A stretch of DNA of 64,000 nucleotides from Thiosulfativibrio zosterae. GTDB lineage: Bacteria; Pseudomonadota; Gammaproteobacteria; Thiomicrospirales; Thiomicrospiraceae. The notes beneath the pieces were generated by a model. That model made no database searches, had not been told where the DNA came from, and saw only the letters and a list, made by a program, of their open reading frames with translations. The position numbers and the translations under genes were made by a program. Every line of letters begins with the position of its first letter. The first letter of the stretch is position 1. Of the stretch, positions 49,702 through 59,385 are shown piece by piece. The stretch covers positions 186,001 to 250,000 of the forward strand of contig NZ_AP021888.1 in the NCBI RefSeq assembly GCF_011398155.1, written 5' to 3'.

Positions 49702-51993
49702 ATGACGATTCAGAATAGAGTGTGGCTAATGATTGCTGTGGCCCTAGTGGGCTTATTGGCATTGAGTGCGTTTTCGTTGCATTCACTACGCGACAATATG
49801 TTGCAGGAAAAACAGTTACAGTTAACCAAATTAGCGGACACTTTATTCAGTCAGTTGGCTATTTATGAACAAAAAGTGAAAGATGGACAGCTTTCTCAGG
49901 CAGAGGCGCAACAACAAGCCGCAGCGTTTATCAAAACCGTGCGTTATGGGCAAGGTGACTATTTTTGGATTAATGACCGTCAACCAAAAATGATTATGCA
50001 CCCGACTAACCCTAAACTAGATGGTAAGGACTTGTCACAAAACAAAGACAAGGCGGGCAACTATTTGTTTGTGGACATGGTGAAAGCCGTTAAAGCCAAT
50101 CCTAAAGAGGGCGGGTTTGTGCATTATTACTGGCCAAAACCCAATAGTGATGCGGCGGTTGAAAAACTGTCTTATGTGCGCGAGTTTGCGCCTTGGGGTT
50201 GGATTATTGGCACCGGTATTTACATTGATGATATTGATGCCCAATTTGCGCAAAAATTAAAAAGCGAAGTCAGTGTGATTGGCTTGATTTTATTGTTGGT
50301 GATTGGCATGGGTTGGTTGTTGATTCGTTCGTTAAAACAAGCGATAACCAGCTTAAGTCAGCAAGTGAGCCAGGTGTCGAAGGACATGCATTTTTCGGCA
50401 CGCTTTGAACCCCGCAAAGATGAGCTCAATAAGGTTGGGCAAAGCCTAAATGGTTTGTTAGGTGATTTGGAAACCTCAATCAATGAAGCCAATCATGTGG
50501 TGAGTGCCATAGCCGATGGGGATTTTAATCAGCGGATGCAAGCGGACTATGTCGGCGATTTAGCAACCCTGAAAAACGGCGTGAATGGTTCCGCCGAAGC
50601 CGTGGCTTTTAGCATGAATGAATTGGCAAAAGTCATGCAGGCACTGTATCAAGGTGATTTTTCGGCCAGAATGGATGAAAAAGTCCCTGGAGAATTCCGC
50701 AACCTCGTACAAAATGCCATGACGGTGCTGGATTCCGTGATCGGTGAAATCAATCAAGCCATGCAACAAATGAATCAAGGCGACTTTAGTGGCCGAGTAC
50801 GAGTTGAAGCCAGAGGCAGCTTGGCGGAACTGAAAACGCGCATTAACGATTCCATGGAAAATATGGCGCACACGGTGGATGTCATTAGCCAGGTGGTGAC
50901 GGCGCAAGCGGCTGGCGACCTAACCCAGTCTTTAACCGGTGATGCCTTTAAAGGGCAGTTAAAAGATTTACAAAACGCCATCAATGAGTCGGCGGCTAAA
51001 ATCAAATCGGTGGTGACCGTCGCTATTGAATCGGCTGAAGTGGTTAGGGGCGCGGCTCAAGAAGTGTCGCAGGGCTCTATGAATTTAAGCGAGCGCGTGC
51101 AAGAGCAAGCCGCAGCACTCGAGCAAACCTCATCAGCTATGCATCAAATGAACAGCCAAGTACAAAGCAGCAACGAAAATGCACTGCACGCCACTCAAGT
51201 GAGCCAGCAGGTACAAGAGAAGGCGCATGAAGGGGTGGCAGTTATGCAACAAACCATCAATGCCATGCAGATGATTCAAGATTCTAGTCATCAGATTTCT
51301 GACATAGTCACTCTGATTGACAGTATCGCCTTCCAGACCAATTTATTGGCGCTGAACGCTGCGGTAGAAGCCGCCAGAGCTGGAGAACATGGTCGCGGAT
51401 TTGCGGTGGTGGCCAGTGAAGTGCGTAACTTGGCACAAAAATCGGCAGATGCCGCCAAAGACATTAAACGCTTGATTGACCAAACGGTAGACAGGGTTAA
51501 TCAAGGTTCGCGTTTGGCTTCTGAGTCGGGTGAGGTGTTAGAAGTGATTAATCAATCGGTACAAACCGTTACTGAAATGATCAGTCAAATTGCCACCGCT
51601 TCTGCGGAGCAAGCGGATGGTGTGCGCCAAGTGCATCATGCCATCACTCAAATAGATGGTGCGACACAACAAAATGCGGCGTTGGTTGAAGAAACCAGCG
51701 CTGCTTCTGAAAGCTTGAGTGAGCAAGCCAGTTTATTACAAAAAGAAATGGCGTTTTTCCGTACGGGCATGACGGCAGGGCGAAATGTTGCGCGCACTCA
51801 GGTGGCGCAATCGGTTTCGAGCAAGCCTGCGCTAAAACCAGCCGCTAAAGCCACCACTAAGCCTGCTGCAAAACCAGCATCACACGCTAAGCCAAGTTCA
51901 AGCAGCTTTGCCAGCCTAGGCCTGGTTAAAAAGAGTGTGCCCAATGCTGCCATCGCAAAGCCGAACGCATCTGACGAATGGAGTGATTTTTAA
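49702..51993 (+). CDS. Methyl-accepting chemotaxis protein with sCache and CheR-tether tail
   Basis: A 763-residue receptor. Membrane helix 1 (about 7-29), periplasmic single-Cache domain (about 30-185, with GQGDYFWINDRQPKMIMHP and WIIGTGIYIDDID), helix 2 (about 190-210), HAMP with two further HAMP-like repeats, then the signalling domain tip [19 protein letters not shown] (about 545-563). A Pro/Ala/Lys-rich linker (about 690-750) leads to the C-terminal EWSDF, matching the x-W-x-x-F CheR/CheB binding pentapeptide (NWETF in E. coli Tsr/Tar). It has a two-mismatch copy of the palindrome at 51917-51928. Confidence 0.92.
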   Translation: MTIQNRVWLMIAVALVGLLALSAFSLHSLRDNMLQEKQLQLTKLADTLFSQLAIYEQKVKDGQLSQAEAQQQAAAFIKTVRYGQGDYFWINDRQPKMIMHPTNPKLDGKDLSQNKDKAGNYLFVDMVKAVKANPKEGGFVHYYWPKPNSDAAVEKLSYVREFAPWGWIIGTGIYIDDIDAQFAQKLKSEVSVIGLILLLVIGMGWLLIRSLKQAITSLSQQVSQVSKDMHFSARFEPRKDELNKVGQSLNGLLGDLETSINEANHVVSAIADGDFNQRMQADYVGDLATLKNGVNGSAEAVAFSMNELAKVMQALYQGDFSARMDEKVPGEFRNLVQNAMTVLDSVIGEINQAMQQMNQGDFSGRVRVEARGSLAELKTRINDSMENMAHTVDVISQVVTAQAAGDLTQSLTGDAFKGQLKDLQNAINESAAKIKSVVTVAIESAEVVRGAAQEVSQGSMNLSERVQEQAAALEQTSSAMHQMNSQVQSSNENALHATQVSQQVQEKAHEGVAVMQQTINAMQMIQDSSHQISDIVTLIDSIAFQTNLLALNAAVEAARAGEHGRGFAVVASEVRNLAQKSADAAKDIKRLIDQTVDRVNQGSRLASESGEVLEVINQSVQTVTEMISQIATASAEQADGVRQVHHAITQIDGATQQNAALVEETSAASESLSEQASLLQKEMAFFRTGMTAGRNVARTQVAQSVSSKPALKPAAKATTKPAAKPASHAKPSSSSFASLGLVKKSVPNAAIAKPNASDEWSDF
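51917..51928. repeat. Degenerate palindrome copy inside chemoreceptor gene
   Basis: CCTAGGCCTGGT, ten of twelve bases matching the palindrome core, followed by TAAAAAG as at other copies. It encodes Leu-Gly-Leu-Val in the tail linker. Confidence 0.5.
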
Positions 51994-51996
51994 AGC

Positions 51997-52356
51997 ATGA
52001 AAAAATTAAATATTTTATTGGTGGATGATAATGCCATTATGCAGCTCATCCAAAGCACGCTGGTCAAAGGCTATGGTCACGATGTGACTACAGCCGGCAG
52101 CGGCGAGGAAGCCATGCAAATGCTTGCTAATCAAGCATTTGATTTGGTGTTGATGGATTGTCAGATGCCCGGAATGGATGGGATGCAAACAACACAAAAG
52201 TTGCGTCAGCAAGGTAATCGTACGCCCATTATTGCCTTAACCGGTAATGATACTCATGAAGATAGAGCGGCTTGCCAAGCCTCGGGAATGGATGGTTTTT
52301 TAGCCAAGCCGATGGAAAAACCGGCTTTTGAAAGAGAAGTGGCTAGGTTTATTTAA
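51997..52356 (+). CDS. Single-domain response regulator
   Basis: A 119-residue receiver domain: acidic pair in LLVDDNAIM, phospho-acceptor Asp in LVLMDCQMPGMDG (about 53), Thr in ALTGND and Lys in LAKPMEK. The MDCQMPGMDG signature is that of receivers from hybrid kinases rather than of CheY. It starts 4 nt after the chemoreceptor stop. It may take a phosphoryl group from a hybrid kinase such as the one at 54.6-55.9 kb (inference). Confidence 0.9.
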   Translation: MKKLNILLVDDNAIMQLIQSTLVKGYGHDVTTAGSGEEAMQMLANQAFDLVLMDCQMPGMDGMQTTQKLRQQGNRTPIIALTGNDTHEDRAACQASGMDGFLAKPMEKPAFEREVARFI

Positions 52357-52384
52357 GACAAGAACGCTTTCAACAAAATCATCA

Positions 52385-52443
52385 GAAGGCTAAAGCCTTC
52401 GCGCCTTTATATGCCTCTACTTGGGGCGCAGGCTTTAGCCTGC
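52385..52443. repeat. Paired hairpin repeat, direct copy A
   Basis: GAAGGCTAAAGCCTTCG, a short spacer, then GGGGCGCAGGCTTTAGCCTGC. The hairpins point away from each other with GGGGC inside. It repeats in the same orientation at 53022-53080. Confidence 0.85.
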
Positions 52444-52480
52444 TTTCAACTTAAATCAAAAAAATTTTTCGATTCTTTTA

Positions 52481-52976
52481 TTAAGGTCGCTTTTTGGATT
52501 TGTATGTTTTAACAGGAACTTGTTCTTAGCGCCCTTGTCACTTTTTGGCTCGCCCAAAAAGTAACCAAAAAGTCGACCCTATCATCATTTCTATGCTCCT
52601 AAAACTCAGGACTGGAAAGTGGCGAACTCGCTTCGCTCAAACAGCGCCACTTTTATCCCAGTCCTTTCGTTAAGGGGCATCACGAAATGATTCAAAGGGG
52701 AGCTTTAGGCATTCTGACAAAGCAGTTTGCTCCAACAGAAGAAAACCCAATCCCCCTTGAAGACAATTCGTAAGCCCTCTTAGTGAAGGCGCCAGATAAA
52801 GAGCTGCGCATGTTTGAGCGAAGCGAGTTCGCAGCTGTCTGGCGACAAGCTTAGAGGGCTAGAATTGGATGAGTGGGGTCGCCTTTTTTGGTGACTTTTT
52901 TGGCGAAGCAAAAAAGTTACATGGGCGCGGGGCACAAAACATAATTCAAAAATGCAAATTGCAAAAGCGACCTTAA
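52481..52976. repeat. 496-bp element with 14-bp perfect terminal inverted repeats
   Basis: Ends: TTAAGGTCGCTTTT (52481-52494) and AAAAGCGACCTTAA (52963-52976), an exact inverse. A second inner inverted pair, 22 bp and perfect, is at 52622-52643 and 52811-52832 (GCGAACTCGCTTCGCTCAAA and inverse). Between them are stretches such as GTCACTTTTTGGC resembling a widespread intergenic repeat. No credible coding sequence. It is flanked by direct hairpin pairs. The gene-free gap 52357-53132 contains only these repeats. Confidence 0.75.
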
Positions 52977-53021
52977 AATAAAGGTCTGAAATGATTGGAA
53001 TGGTAAAGCCGATAAAATCAA

Positions 53022-53080
53022 GAAGGCTAAAGCCTTCGCCCCTTTATTATGCTTTACTTGGGGCGCAGGCTTTAGCCTGC
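53022..53080. repeat. Paired hairpin repeat, direct copy B
   Basis: Same orientation and structure as 52385-52443: GAAGGCTAAAGCCTTCGCCCC, a 17-bp spacer, GGGGCGCAGGCTTTAGCCTGC. This copy is complete, and copy A has one changed base and a 1-bp difference in the first arm. Confidence 0.85.
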
Positions 53081-53132
53081 TGTGTAGGTTAGGTTCAAAA
53101 CCCAAAATTTGAAATTAAAGGTAAAGGCGCAT

Positions 53133-54170
53133 TTAACGCAGTAAGCTGCTCACAGAATGTTCGGTTTCGCGGCGGTTGATGGTTAATTCGGTAGCGCCAC
53201 TGTCAAAACATACCCATTGATTGGATTTCACTTGAGTGGCGTTGATTACCTCTTCAACCGTTAAATAAATGTCTAAACTTTCGTCTGCTTCATCAACCAC
53301 CAGTTTTAACACATCGCCATCTATGATGCCTTGATTGATATAGTCTTCAAAGGCCGCTTCATAAAAAACAAAACTCTGCACCAATTGGCCATTCATTTTG
53401 ATGCTTTTTGCGGTGCGCAGCGCCACCATCAAGGGGGTGTTTTCGTGGGTAAATAAACCGGATTTCACCATGATTTTATCCACATCTGTCCAGCTCCAGC
53501 CTTCGGGTAATTGCTCAAAGTGGTGTTCTTTTAACTCGGCACGATATTTTTCGGACAACATTTTAGCCGCTGAAACCAATTCATCATGTTCAGACTCTAT
53601 GGCAAGACTGGCAGCATCGATATAATTATTACCTAAATAGAGTGCGATATCTTCATCGGCAATTTTAATCAGCCAAACCGTGTCATTGGCATTGGATGGT
53701 GGTTTGTTAAAGGATTGTATAATCGGTTCGGTCAAGGCTAGTTGTTGGGCTTGTTCAAGCATTTGATGCACTTTAGCGGTGGGCAGATGAATGTTTTCGT
53801 CGATTAACAATTCTTGTAAATAGTGCGCGAGATTGGCGAGGTGCTTGTTGTCTAAAGCCGTTTTGGAGCATTTAGGGGTTGGGCTTGGTTCGCTAGCGGC
53901 TATTTCCGCCAGTTCCTCTTCATCCGCAGCCTGAACCTCATACCAACTTTTGGCTTTAAACTCTGGGTGGGTGTCTTGAAATCTTAAACAGCTTGCATAG
54001 TCACCTAAAGCAGGGGTATTTGGGGATTGAGAGGCGAGATGTTCGTTATAAAATGCCAATACCAATGCTTGCGCTTCAGTTTCATCAAAGACGATGTCGG
54101 TATCTGCAACTTGGTCTGGGGTGTCTTGAAAAAACACCTCTATCAAAGCGCTGGTATTGTTTTGGGGCAT
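53133..54170 (-). CDS. Unknown protein, last gene of the H-NOX operon
   Basis: A 345-residue soluble protein, acidic in its N-terminal half, with no family I recognise and no membrane segment. Cys is scarce and there is no obvious catalytic motif. It lies 72 nt after the HopJ-family gene in the same direction and ends just before the repeat region. Its role may relate to the preceding sensory genes, but this is context only. Confidence 0.65.
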   Translation of the reverse strand: MPQNNTSALIEVFFQDTPDQVADTDIVFDETEAQALVLAFYNEHLASQSPNTPALGDYASCLRFQDTHPEFKAKSWYEVQAADEEELAEIAASEPSPTPKCSKTALDNKHLANLAHYLQELLIDENIHLPTAKVHQMLEQAQQLALTEPIIQSFNKPPSNANDTVWLIKIADEDIALYLGNNYIDAASLAIESEHDELVSAAKMLSEKYRAELKEHHFEQLPEGWSWTDVDKIMVKSGLFTHENTPLMVALRTAKSIKMNGQLVQSFVFYEAAFEDYINQGIIDGDVLKLVVDEADESLDIYLTVEEVINATQVKSNQWVCFDSGATELTINRRETEHSVSSLLR

Positions 54171-54242
54171 GATGGATTCAAGTCACTTTTGGGTTAAAAG
54201 CATATTTTTAAAGTATAACAAAATAAATTCAGCAAGGGAATC

Positions 54243-54581
54243 TTAGCGTGCTTGTAACGCTGCGCCACTGAACTGAACACCGGACCAACCTGTCTTCATA
54301 AAGTTACGAATATTGCCATGGTCATCGCCATTGGGATTGAGCAACACATCTTGGGTGTAAAACTGCCCAAACGCATTTAAGGTGGCTTGTTCACTGAGTT
54401 GATGCATTTGCGCAAAGGCAAAAATCTTGCAAGAACCATTATTGGTATTGGCGGCATTCAATTGTTCACCATTATGAAATTCTGTTGGGGTAAAGGTGTA
54501 ATGATTTTCGATGGTTGCGATGACTTGCGCAAACTCTACGGGGTGTTGGTTAAGCTGTTCGATCAGTTCAATGGGTGTCAT
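54243..54581 (-). CDS. HopJ-family protein
   Basis: A 112-residue protein matching the HopJ family: FNGEQL-like TEFHNGEQLNA, GSCKIFAFAQ, QATLNAFGQFYTQDVL and DDHGNIRNFMKTGW. The family name comes from a Pseudomonas type III effector, but homologues are common in free-living marine bacteria with no type III system, so an effector role is not implied. It lies 31 nt downstream of the hybrid kinase. Confidence 0.88.
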   Translation of the reverse strand: MTPIELIEQLNQHPVEFAQVIATIENHYTFTPTEFHNGEQLNAANTNNGSCKIFAFAQMHQLSEQATLNAFGQFYTQDVLLNPNGDDHGNIRNFMKTGWSGVQFSGAALQAR

Positions 54582-54612
54582 GGTGTGTTGCTCTTGCTAA
54601 ATTAGGTTGGGT

Positions 54613-55926
54613 TTAAAGGGCTCTGTCTAACCAGACTTGTATGATTTTTTGGATTTTATTCGGCTCAAAGGGTTTGGTCATAAAGTCATTCATGCCACTT
54701 TCAAAAGCGGCCTTGCGGTCTTCTTCGGAGGTGTTGGCGGTTAAGGCGATGGTTGGGGTTTTATTGTTCATGTGTCTTAGGCGGCGCGTGGTTTCAAAGC
54801 CATCCATGACAGGCATTTGGCAATCCATAAAAATCAAATCAAAGGTTTGTGACTCAACCACTTTGAGTGCCTCAAAACCACTGTCTACACAGACCACCGT
54901 GTGCCCAAATTTTTCGAGTATGCGACTGCCAATTTGGCGATTGATGAGGTTGTCGTCTACCAATAAAATTTGTGCTTTGGCGGCCACTTCAAATTTGCTA
55001 GATTGTTTTTCGTTAGGCAAGTTCAGGGGCTCGGCTATTCGATAGGGTAGGCTCGCCCAAAAGCAAGAGCCTTGTCCGGGTTGGCTTTGCACCCCAACCG
55101 CACCACCCATCAGTTCGATGAGCTTTTTGGTAATGACCAACCCTAATCCTGTGCCACCAAAGCGGCGACTGGTTGAGGCATCGACTTGCGAGAAATCTTG
55201 AAAGAGCTTTTGTTGTCCGGCTTCTGAAATACCTATGCCGGTATCGATCACCTCAAACACAATCTGAGTGTCTTTAAGTAAGACTTTTACCGTCACAGAG
55301 CCTGATTCGGTGAACTTGATGGCATTACTGATGAAATTATTGAGCACTTGGCTGAGTCGTAAAGGATCTGTGGCTATCCACTCAGAGACTTCTGGGGCAA
55401 TTTGCGTGCTGAAAGTGAGATTTTTTTGCTGGCAAATGGGTTTAAAGGTTTCGGTCATGTGGCGCAGTTTGACAGCCAGATTAATCGGCACGCATTCAAT
55501 TTGCATTTGCCCCGCATCGATTTTAGAGAAGTCTAAGATGTCGTTGATAATTTGCAGCAGTAACTCAGAAGAATGATGGGCAATGGAGACCAAGTGGTGG
55601 CATTCTTCAGATAGGGTTTCAGACTCTAAGAGTTTGAGTGCACCGATAACGCCATTAATGGGGGTGCGAATTTCATGGCTCATGGTGGCTACAAATTCGG
55701 ATTTGGCTTTGCTCAATGCCAGCGCTTTATTGCGCTCATTTTCAAGTTCCGCCGTGCGTTCAGCCACTTTTTGTTCTAGATCGTCTGCCAATTTTTGCAA
55801 CTCAAGGTTGCTTTGGTAAAGCTCTAGCGATTTATTTTCCAGCAGTTTTTCGGCTTGTTTACGCGCATTGCGCTCGCGTAAAAAGCGTTTTTCAAAAGGG
55901 TTGCTGGCTTGGGCGGTTTCTGTCAC
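54613..55926 (-). CDS. Soluble hybrid histidine kinase (H-NOX-associated)
   Basis: A 437-residue kinase without membrane helices. An N-terminal coiled coil (about 10-75, rich in Arg/Glu/Leu) replaces a sensor domain. HisKA has the phospho-His in [11 protein letters not shown] (about 84). HATPase has the N box SNAIKF, G1 DTGIGI and G2 GTGLGL. A C-terminal receiver has [14 protein letters not shown]. It lies 31 nt after an H-NOX gene. Known H-NOX proteins inhibit such partner kinases when NO binds, so this is the likely NO-controlled kinase. Confidence 0.93.
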   Translation of the reverse strand: MTETAQASNPFEKRFLRERNARKQAEKLLENKSLELYQSNLELQKLADDLEQKVAERTAELENERNKALALSKAKSEFVATMSHEIRTPINGVIGALKLLESETLSEECHHLVSIAHHSSELLLQIINDILDFSKIDAGQMQIECVPINLAVKLRHMTETFKPICQQKNLTFSTQIAPEVSEWIATDPLRLSQVLNNFISNAIKFTESGSVTVKVLLKDTQIVFEVIDTGIGISEAGQQKLFQDFSQVDASTSRRFGGTGLGLVITKKLIELMGGAVGVQSQPGQGSCFWASLPYRIAEPLNLPNEKQSSKFEVAAKAQILLVDDNLINRQIGSRILEKFGHTVVCVDSGFEALKVVESQTFDLIFMDCQMPVMDGFETTRRLRHMNNKTPTIALTANTSEEDRKAAFESGMNDFMTKPFEPNKIQKIIQVWLDRAL

Positions 55927-55957
55927 GCGATTTTCCTAAGCGGCTGCAGAGTCAACA

Positions 55958-56503
55958 TCAGTCTTGTTTAACCAATTCAAAAACCACTTTGGTGAGGTTT
56001 TCTGCAGATTGGTCGATCATGGTCACGGCAATATTTTCGCCGTAATGGGTCGCGGAGCCTTTAATCAAACCATAAGCCAAGGCTGAAAAGGGGCGTTTAG
56101 AGGTATAGGTTAAGTGCATCACATTAGGTTGGGGAAAGGTGGCGCTAAAGGTGGGCAGTTCTGCTTCTGGGTAGAGTTTTTTCACTTCGACATGCACACG
56201 ATTTTCTATGGTGTCTAAAAACTCAAAGCAAGTGTTCACGCCTTCAAAGAACACGGGATAGGCTTCATAAAAACGCCCCAACAAATGTTCGCCAAAAACC
56301 TGCACTAGGGCTTCAACTGAGATGCCCGTTTTTTGACTGAGTAGCGTCACTAGGGTTAACAGCTCATGGTGGTCGTAAGTGCCTACGGTGGTGTAAGCGC
56401 CGCCCGATGGTAGGTCAGCTTCATCAATAATATCGTCGGCCATTTCAAAGCCAAACTTGTCTTCAACCAGTTCTAGAAATTCAGAAAATACAATCCCTTT
56501 CAT
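55958..56503 (-). CDS. Heme nitric oxide/oxygen-binding protein (H-NOX)
   Basis: Gas sensor. It has 181 residues, normal for stand-alone H-NOX. It starts MKGIVFSEFLELVEDKFG. The heme-ligand His is in NRVHVEVKKLYPEAELP (about residue 104) and the heme-propionate YxSxR motif is YTSKR in HLTYTSKRPFSA (about 132-136). There is no clear distal Tyr of the oxygen-binding class, so NO selectivity is likely. It sits between a chemoreceptor (24 nt gap) and a hybrid kinase (31 nt gap). Confidence 0.93.
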   Translation of the reverse strand: MKGIVFSEFLELVEDKFGFEMADDIIDEADLPSGGAYTTVGTYDHHELLTLVTLLSQKTGISVEALVQVFGEHLLGRFYEAYPVFFEGVNTCFEFLDTIENRVHVEVKKLYPEAELPTFSATFPQPNVMHLTYTSKRPFSALAYGLIKGSATHYGENIAVTMIDQSAENLTKVVFELVKQD

Positions 56504-56527
56504 AAAGTGTCCTTCGGCATGATTGGC

Positions 56528-59212
56528 TTATTTGAGTTGTTTTTGCGTGATAAAAGTCGCCACGCTGTCTTGGAGTTTTTTGGCTTGCACATCCACATTA
56601 TCCGCATGCGAGGCAAGGTTTTCAACCAGCGTGGCATTCTGCTGAGTTGATTGGTCCATTTCTGTCATGGATAAATTTACCTGCGAAATCCCCGTGGCTT
56701 GTTCAGCGCTGGAGTGGCTGATGTCATTAACTATGTCATTGACCTGCTGAATGGCTTGATTGATGTCATTGAGCGATTGACTTGATTGATTCACCAAACG
56801 CGTGCCCTGTTGAATTTGTTGCCCAGCATTGCCAATTAAGGTTTTGATTTGATTGGCCGCTTCGGCGGAGCGGCCAGCTAGGTTACGCACTTCGGCAGCC
56901 ACCACGGCAAATCCACGACCCGCCTCACCTGCACGAGCGGCTTCAACCGCAGCATTTAAAGCGAGCAGGTTGGTTTGAAAGGCTACGCTGTCTATCAGGC
57001 CAATAATGTCATTAATTTGATTGCTGGCGGTTTCAATGCCTTTCATGGCATCGATGGTTTGTTGCATAACCTCAACGCCTTTTTGGGTGACACCGCGCGC
57101 ATTGGTTGAGAGTTGGGCTGCGCGCAAGGCGTGCTCGGAGTTACCTCTAACAGAAGCGGTCATTTGCTCCATCGCCGCGGCGGTTTGTTCAAGGGCGGCG
57201 GCTTGTTGCTGGGTGCGTCCATTTAAGTCTTGGCTGCTATTAGAAATTTCATTGGCACCGTGCGTCACCGTATTGGCCGCATGACGCACCCCTTCAATCA
57301 TTTGATTGAGGTGTTCAATAGAATGGTTGATGGCTTGTTGTAATTCGTGTAATTCGCCTTCGTGTTTGCCTTTGGCAAGTTGCGTCAAATCGCCTTTGGC
57401 GAGCGCCTTGGCGGAGTCGGTGATTTCATCAACCGCAGATTGAATTTCAGTGAGCGAAAGGTTGACCGAGTTTTTCAAACGCGCCATGTCGCCTTTTAAA
57501 TCTCCTTCGACTCGATGCGAGAAGTTACCTTTGGCGGCATATTCCATGGCATCGGTAATGGTGAGGATGGCTTTTTCCATTTGGGTCATGGCAAAGTCAA
57601 CTTGGGATTTTAATTCGCCTTGAATACTGGCATCTAATCTGACTGAAAAATGCCCTTCAGAGATGCCTTGCATCACTTCTGAAAGCGCATTCATGGTTTT
57701 TTCAACACTGTCGGCAGACGCATTCACAAAGGTTTTCAGCTGGTCTAAATCTCCATGTAAATCGGCCGTGATGCGCTCTTTGAATTCGCCTTTGGCGATG
57801 GCGCCCATCACTTTTTCAATGTCATTAAAAGAGGCTTCAAGGTTTTGCATCAGCGCATTCAGTGCTGTTCCCGCTTGTTGCATTTCAAAACTATCGTTGC
57901 TGTGGGAAGCGTGTCTGAGTTTAAAGTCACTGCTTTGATGAACATGATGCAGCGTGTCCACTAAACGGTGAATGGGTTGTGCGATACTGCGTGCCAAATA
58001 AGCCGCAATTAAACTGATGAGAAGGATCGACAGCAATCCAATGCTGAAGGCTAAATTCAGTAGGTGGTTGGAGGAGGCAAAGGCTTCTGCATTTTGCATT
58101 TCTGCCAAAATGGCCCACTGAGTTCCTTTGATGTTGATGGGTGCATACGCAGTTAGGGTGGGTGTTTGCGTATAGGACTCGGAATCGGTAATGCCGGTTT
58201 GATTGTTGAGCGCTAAATCGACCGCAGGATGTTGCATTTTATGATTGGCTGGGTCTGCAAAAGCCGCTTCGATATTAAAGCGTTCGGGCATTTTTTGGGC
58301 ATTGGTTCTGAGGAGTTTGTCTTGTCCAACCAAGAAAGTTTCACCGGTGCTGCCCATGCCTGAACGGTCAAATAGAATATCGTTAATGGCATCATGGTTA
58401 ATTTCAATGATCAAAATCCCCAGTGTTTTGCCTTCGTAAACCACGGGCGTACTGACAAACGCCACTGGCAATCCTTGGGTGGCGGCATAGCTGGAAAAGT
58501 CGGTGAAATGGGTTTCACCTTGCTTTAAAGATTTGCTGGCTTGGTAAGCACGCGCCAAACCGGTTTGGTCATAGGGCGCTTGATTCAGATTAATGCCAAA
58601 GTCAGCAGATTTATTGACCGAATAGAGCACATCGTGGCTATTTACATCCACCAGATAGAGGTCTAAGAAGTGCGCGTTTTCAATGAATTTGTGTACCACC
58701 GGTTGCATTGAAGTGTGAATGGCATGGTAGGCGGTTGCGCTTTTGGCTTTATTGAGTTTCCAGCGGTTTTTCAAATCATTGGGGTTGTTGAGTAAATAAT
58801 CGGTTTGCATCATCACGGCAGTGGGGGAGAGTTGTGCCACATAATTGGGCATGCTTTGCAAAACTTGCGGATGATTTTTTTGATAAAACTGGGTTAAGGC
58901 TTGTTTGTAGCTGGGGAGTTGGTCGGCGTTTTTGTCAGCTAGGGCGGTGTAGGTTTTGACTTGAGTTGGCAAATAAAACATGGCTTGTAAAACCACTTGG
59001 GTATCTGCCAGGGTAACCACTTGGGCATCTATGGTTTGAAAATAACGCTCGATGGTTTTTTTCTTTAAATCTCTCACGGACTCAAGTTGTTGATGTGCTA
59101 AGGATTTTAATCCACTGTCGGCCGTATTCACCGAGATAATACCAAACACCAGCAAGGGTAAAATGCCTAGGGTTAAAAAACTGATAATGAGTTTGGGGGT
59201 GAGTTTCATCAA
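56528..59212 (-). CDS. Methyl-accepting chemotaxis protein with dCache domain
   Basis: An 894-residue receptor. Membrane helix 1 (about 8-28), a large double-Cache periplasmic domain (about 30-378, with [17 protein letters not shown]), helix 2 (about 380-402), HAMP and HAMP-like repeats (about 405-640), then the signalling domain tip [19 protein letters not shown] (about 750-768). It ends FITQKQLK with no CheR tether. First gene of the chemoreceptor - H-NOX - hybrid kinase unit. Confidence 0.92.
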   Translation of the reverse strand: MMKLTPKLIISFLTLGILPLLVFGIISVNTADSGLKSLAHQQLESVRDLKKKTIERYFQTIDAQVVTLADTQVVLQAMFYLPTQVKTYTALADKNADQLPSYKQALTQFYQKNHPQVLQSMPNYVAQLSPTAVMMQTDYLLNNPNDLKNRWKLNKAKSATAYHAIHTSMQPVVHKFIENAHFLDLYLVDVNSHDVLYSVNKSADFGINLNQAPYDQTGLARAYQASKSLKQGETHFTDFSSYAATQGLPVAFVSTPVVYEGKTLGILIIEINHDAINDILFDRSGMGSTGETFLVGQDKLLRTNAQKMPERFNIEAAFADPANHKMQHPAVDLALNNQTGITDSESYTQTPTLTAYAPINIKGTQWAILAEMQNAEAFASSNHLLNLAFSIGLLSILLISLIAAYLARSIAQPIHRLVDTLHHVHQSSDFKLRHASHSNDSFEMQQAGTALNALMQNLEASFNDIEKVMGAIAKGEFKERITADLHGDLDQLKTFVNASADSVEKTMNALSEVMQGISEGHFSVRLDASIQGELKSQVDFAMTQMEKAILTITDAMEYAAKGNFSHRVEGDLKGDMARLKNSVNLSLTEIQSAVDEITDSAKALAKGDLTQLAKGKHEGELHELQQAINHSIEHLNQMIEGVRHAANTVTHGANEISNSSQDLNGRTQQQAAALEQTAAAMEQMTASVRGNSEHALRAAQLSTNARGVTQKGVEVMQQTIDAMKGIETASNQINDIIGLIDSVAFQTNLLALNAAVEAARAGEAGRGFAVVAAEVRNLAGRSAEAANQIKTLIGNAGQQIQQGTRLVNQSSQSLNDINQAIQQVNDIVNDISHSSAEQATGISQVNLSMTEMDQSTQQNATLVENLASHADNVDVQAKKLQDSVATFITQKQLK

Positions 59213-59385
59213 AACCCTCCTATGCTAAAGCCTGAGTAATTAGGCGCGAAAACGACCTGATTAGCCTGTTATTCTAAACATAATGCGCTTAAATACATAA
59301 TAAAAAATGAATTGCCCAGCATAACCTAGAGTGAGGGGTAATTTGCGTTTATAATTCAACGACTCTAAATGCTTAAGGAGCAATC

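Noticed and set aside
52917-53105. 62-residue open frame in the repeat region
   Set aside because: It covers the end of the TIR element and a hairpin repeat, has no ribosome site and no plausible protein.
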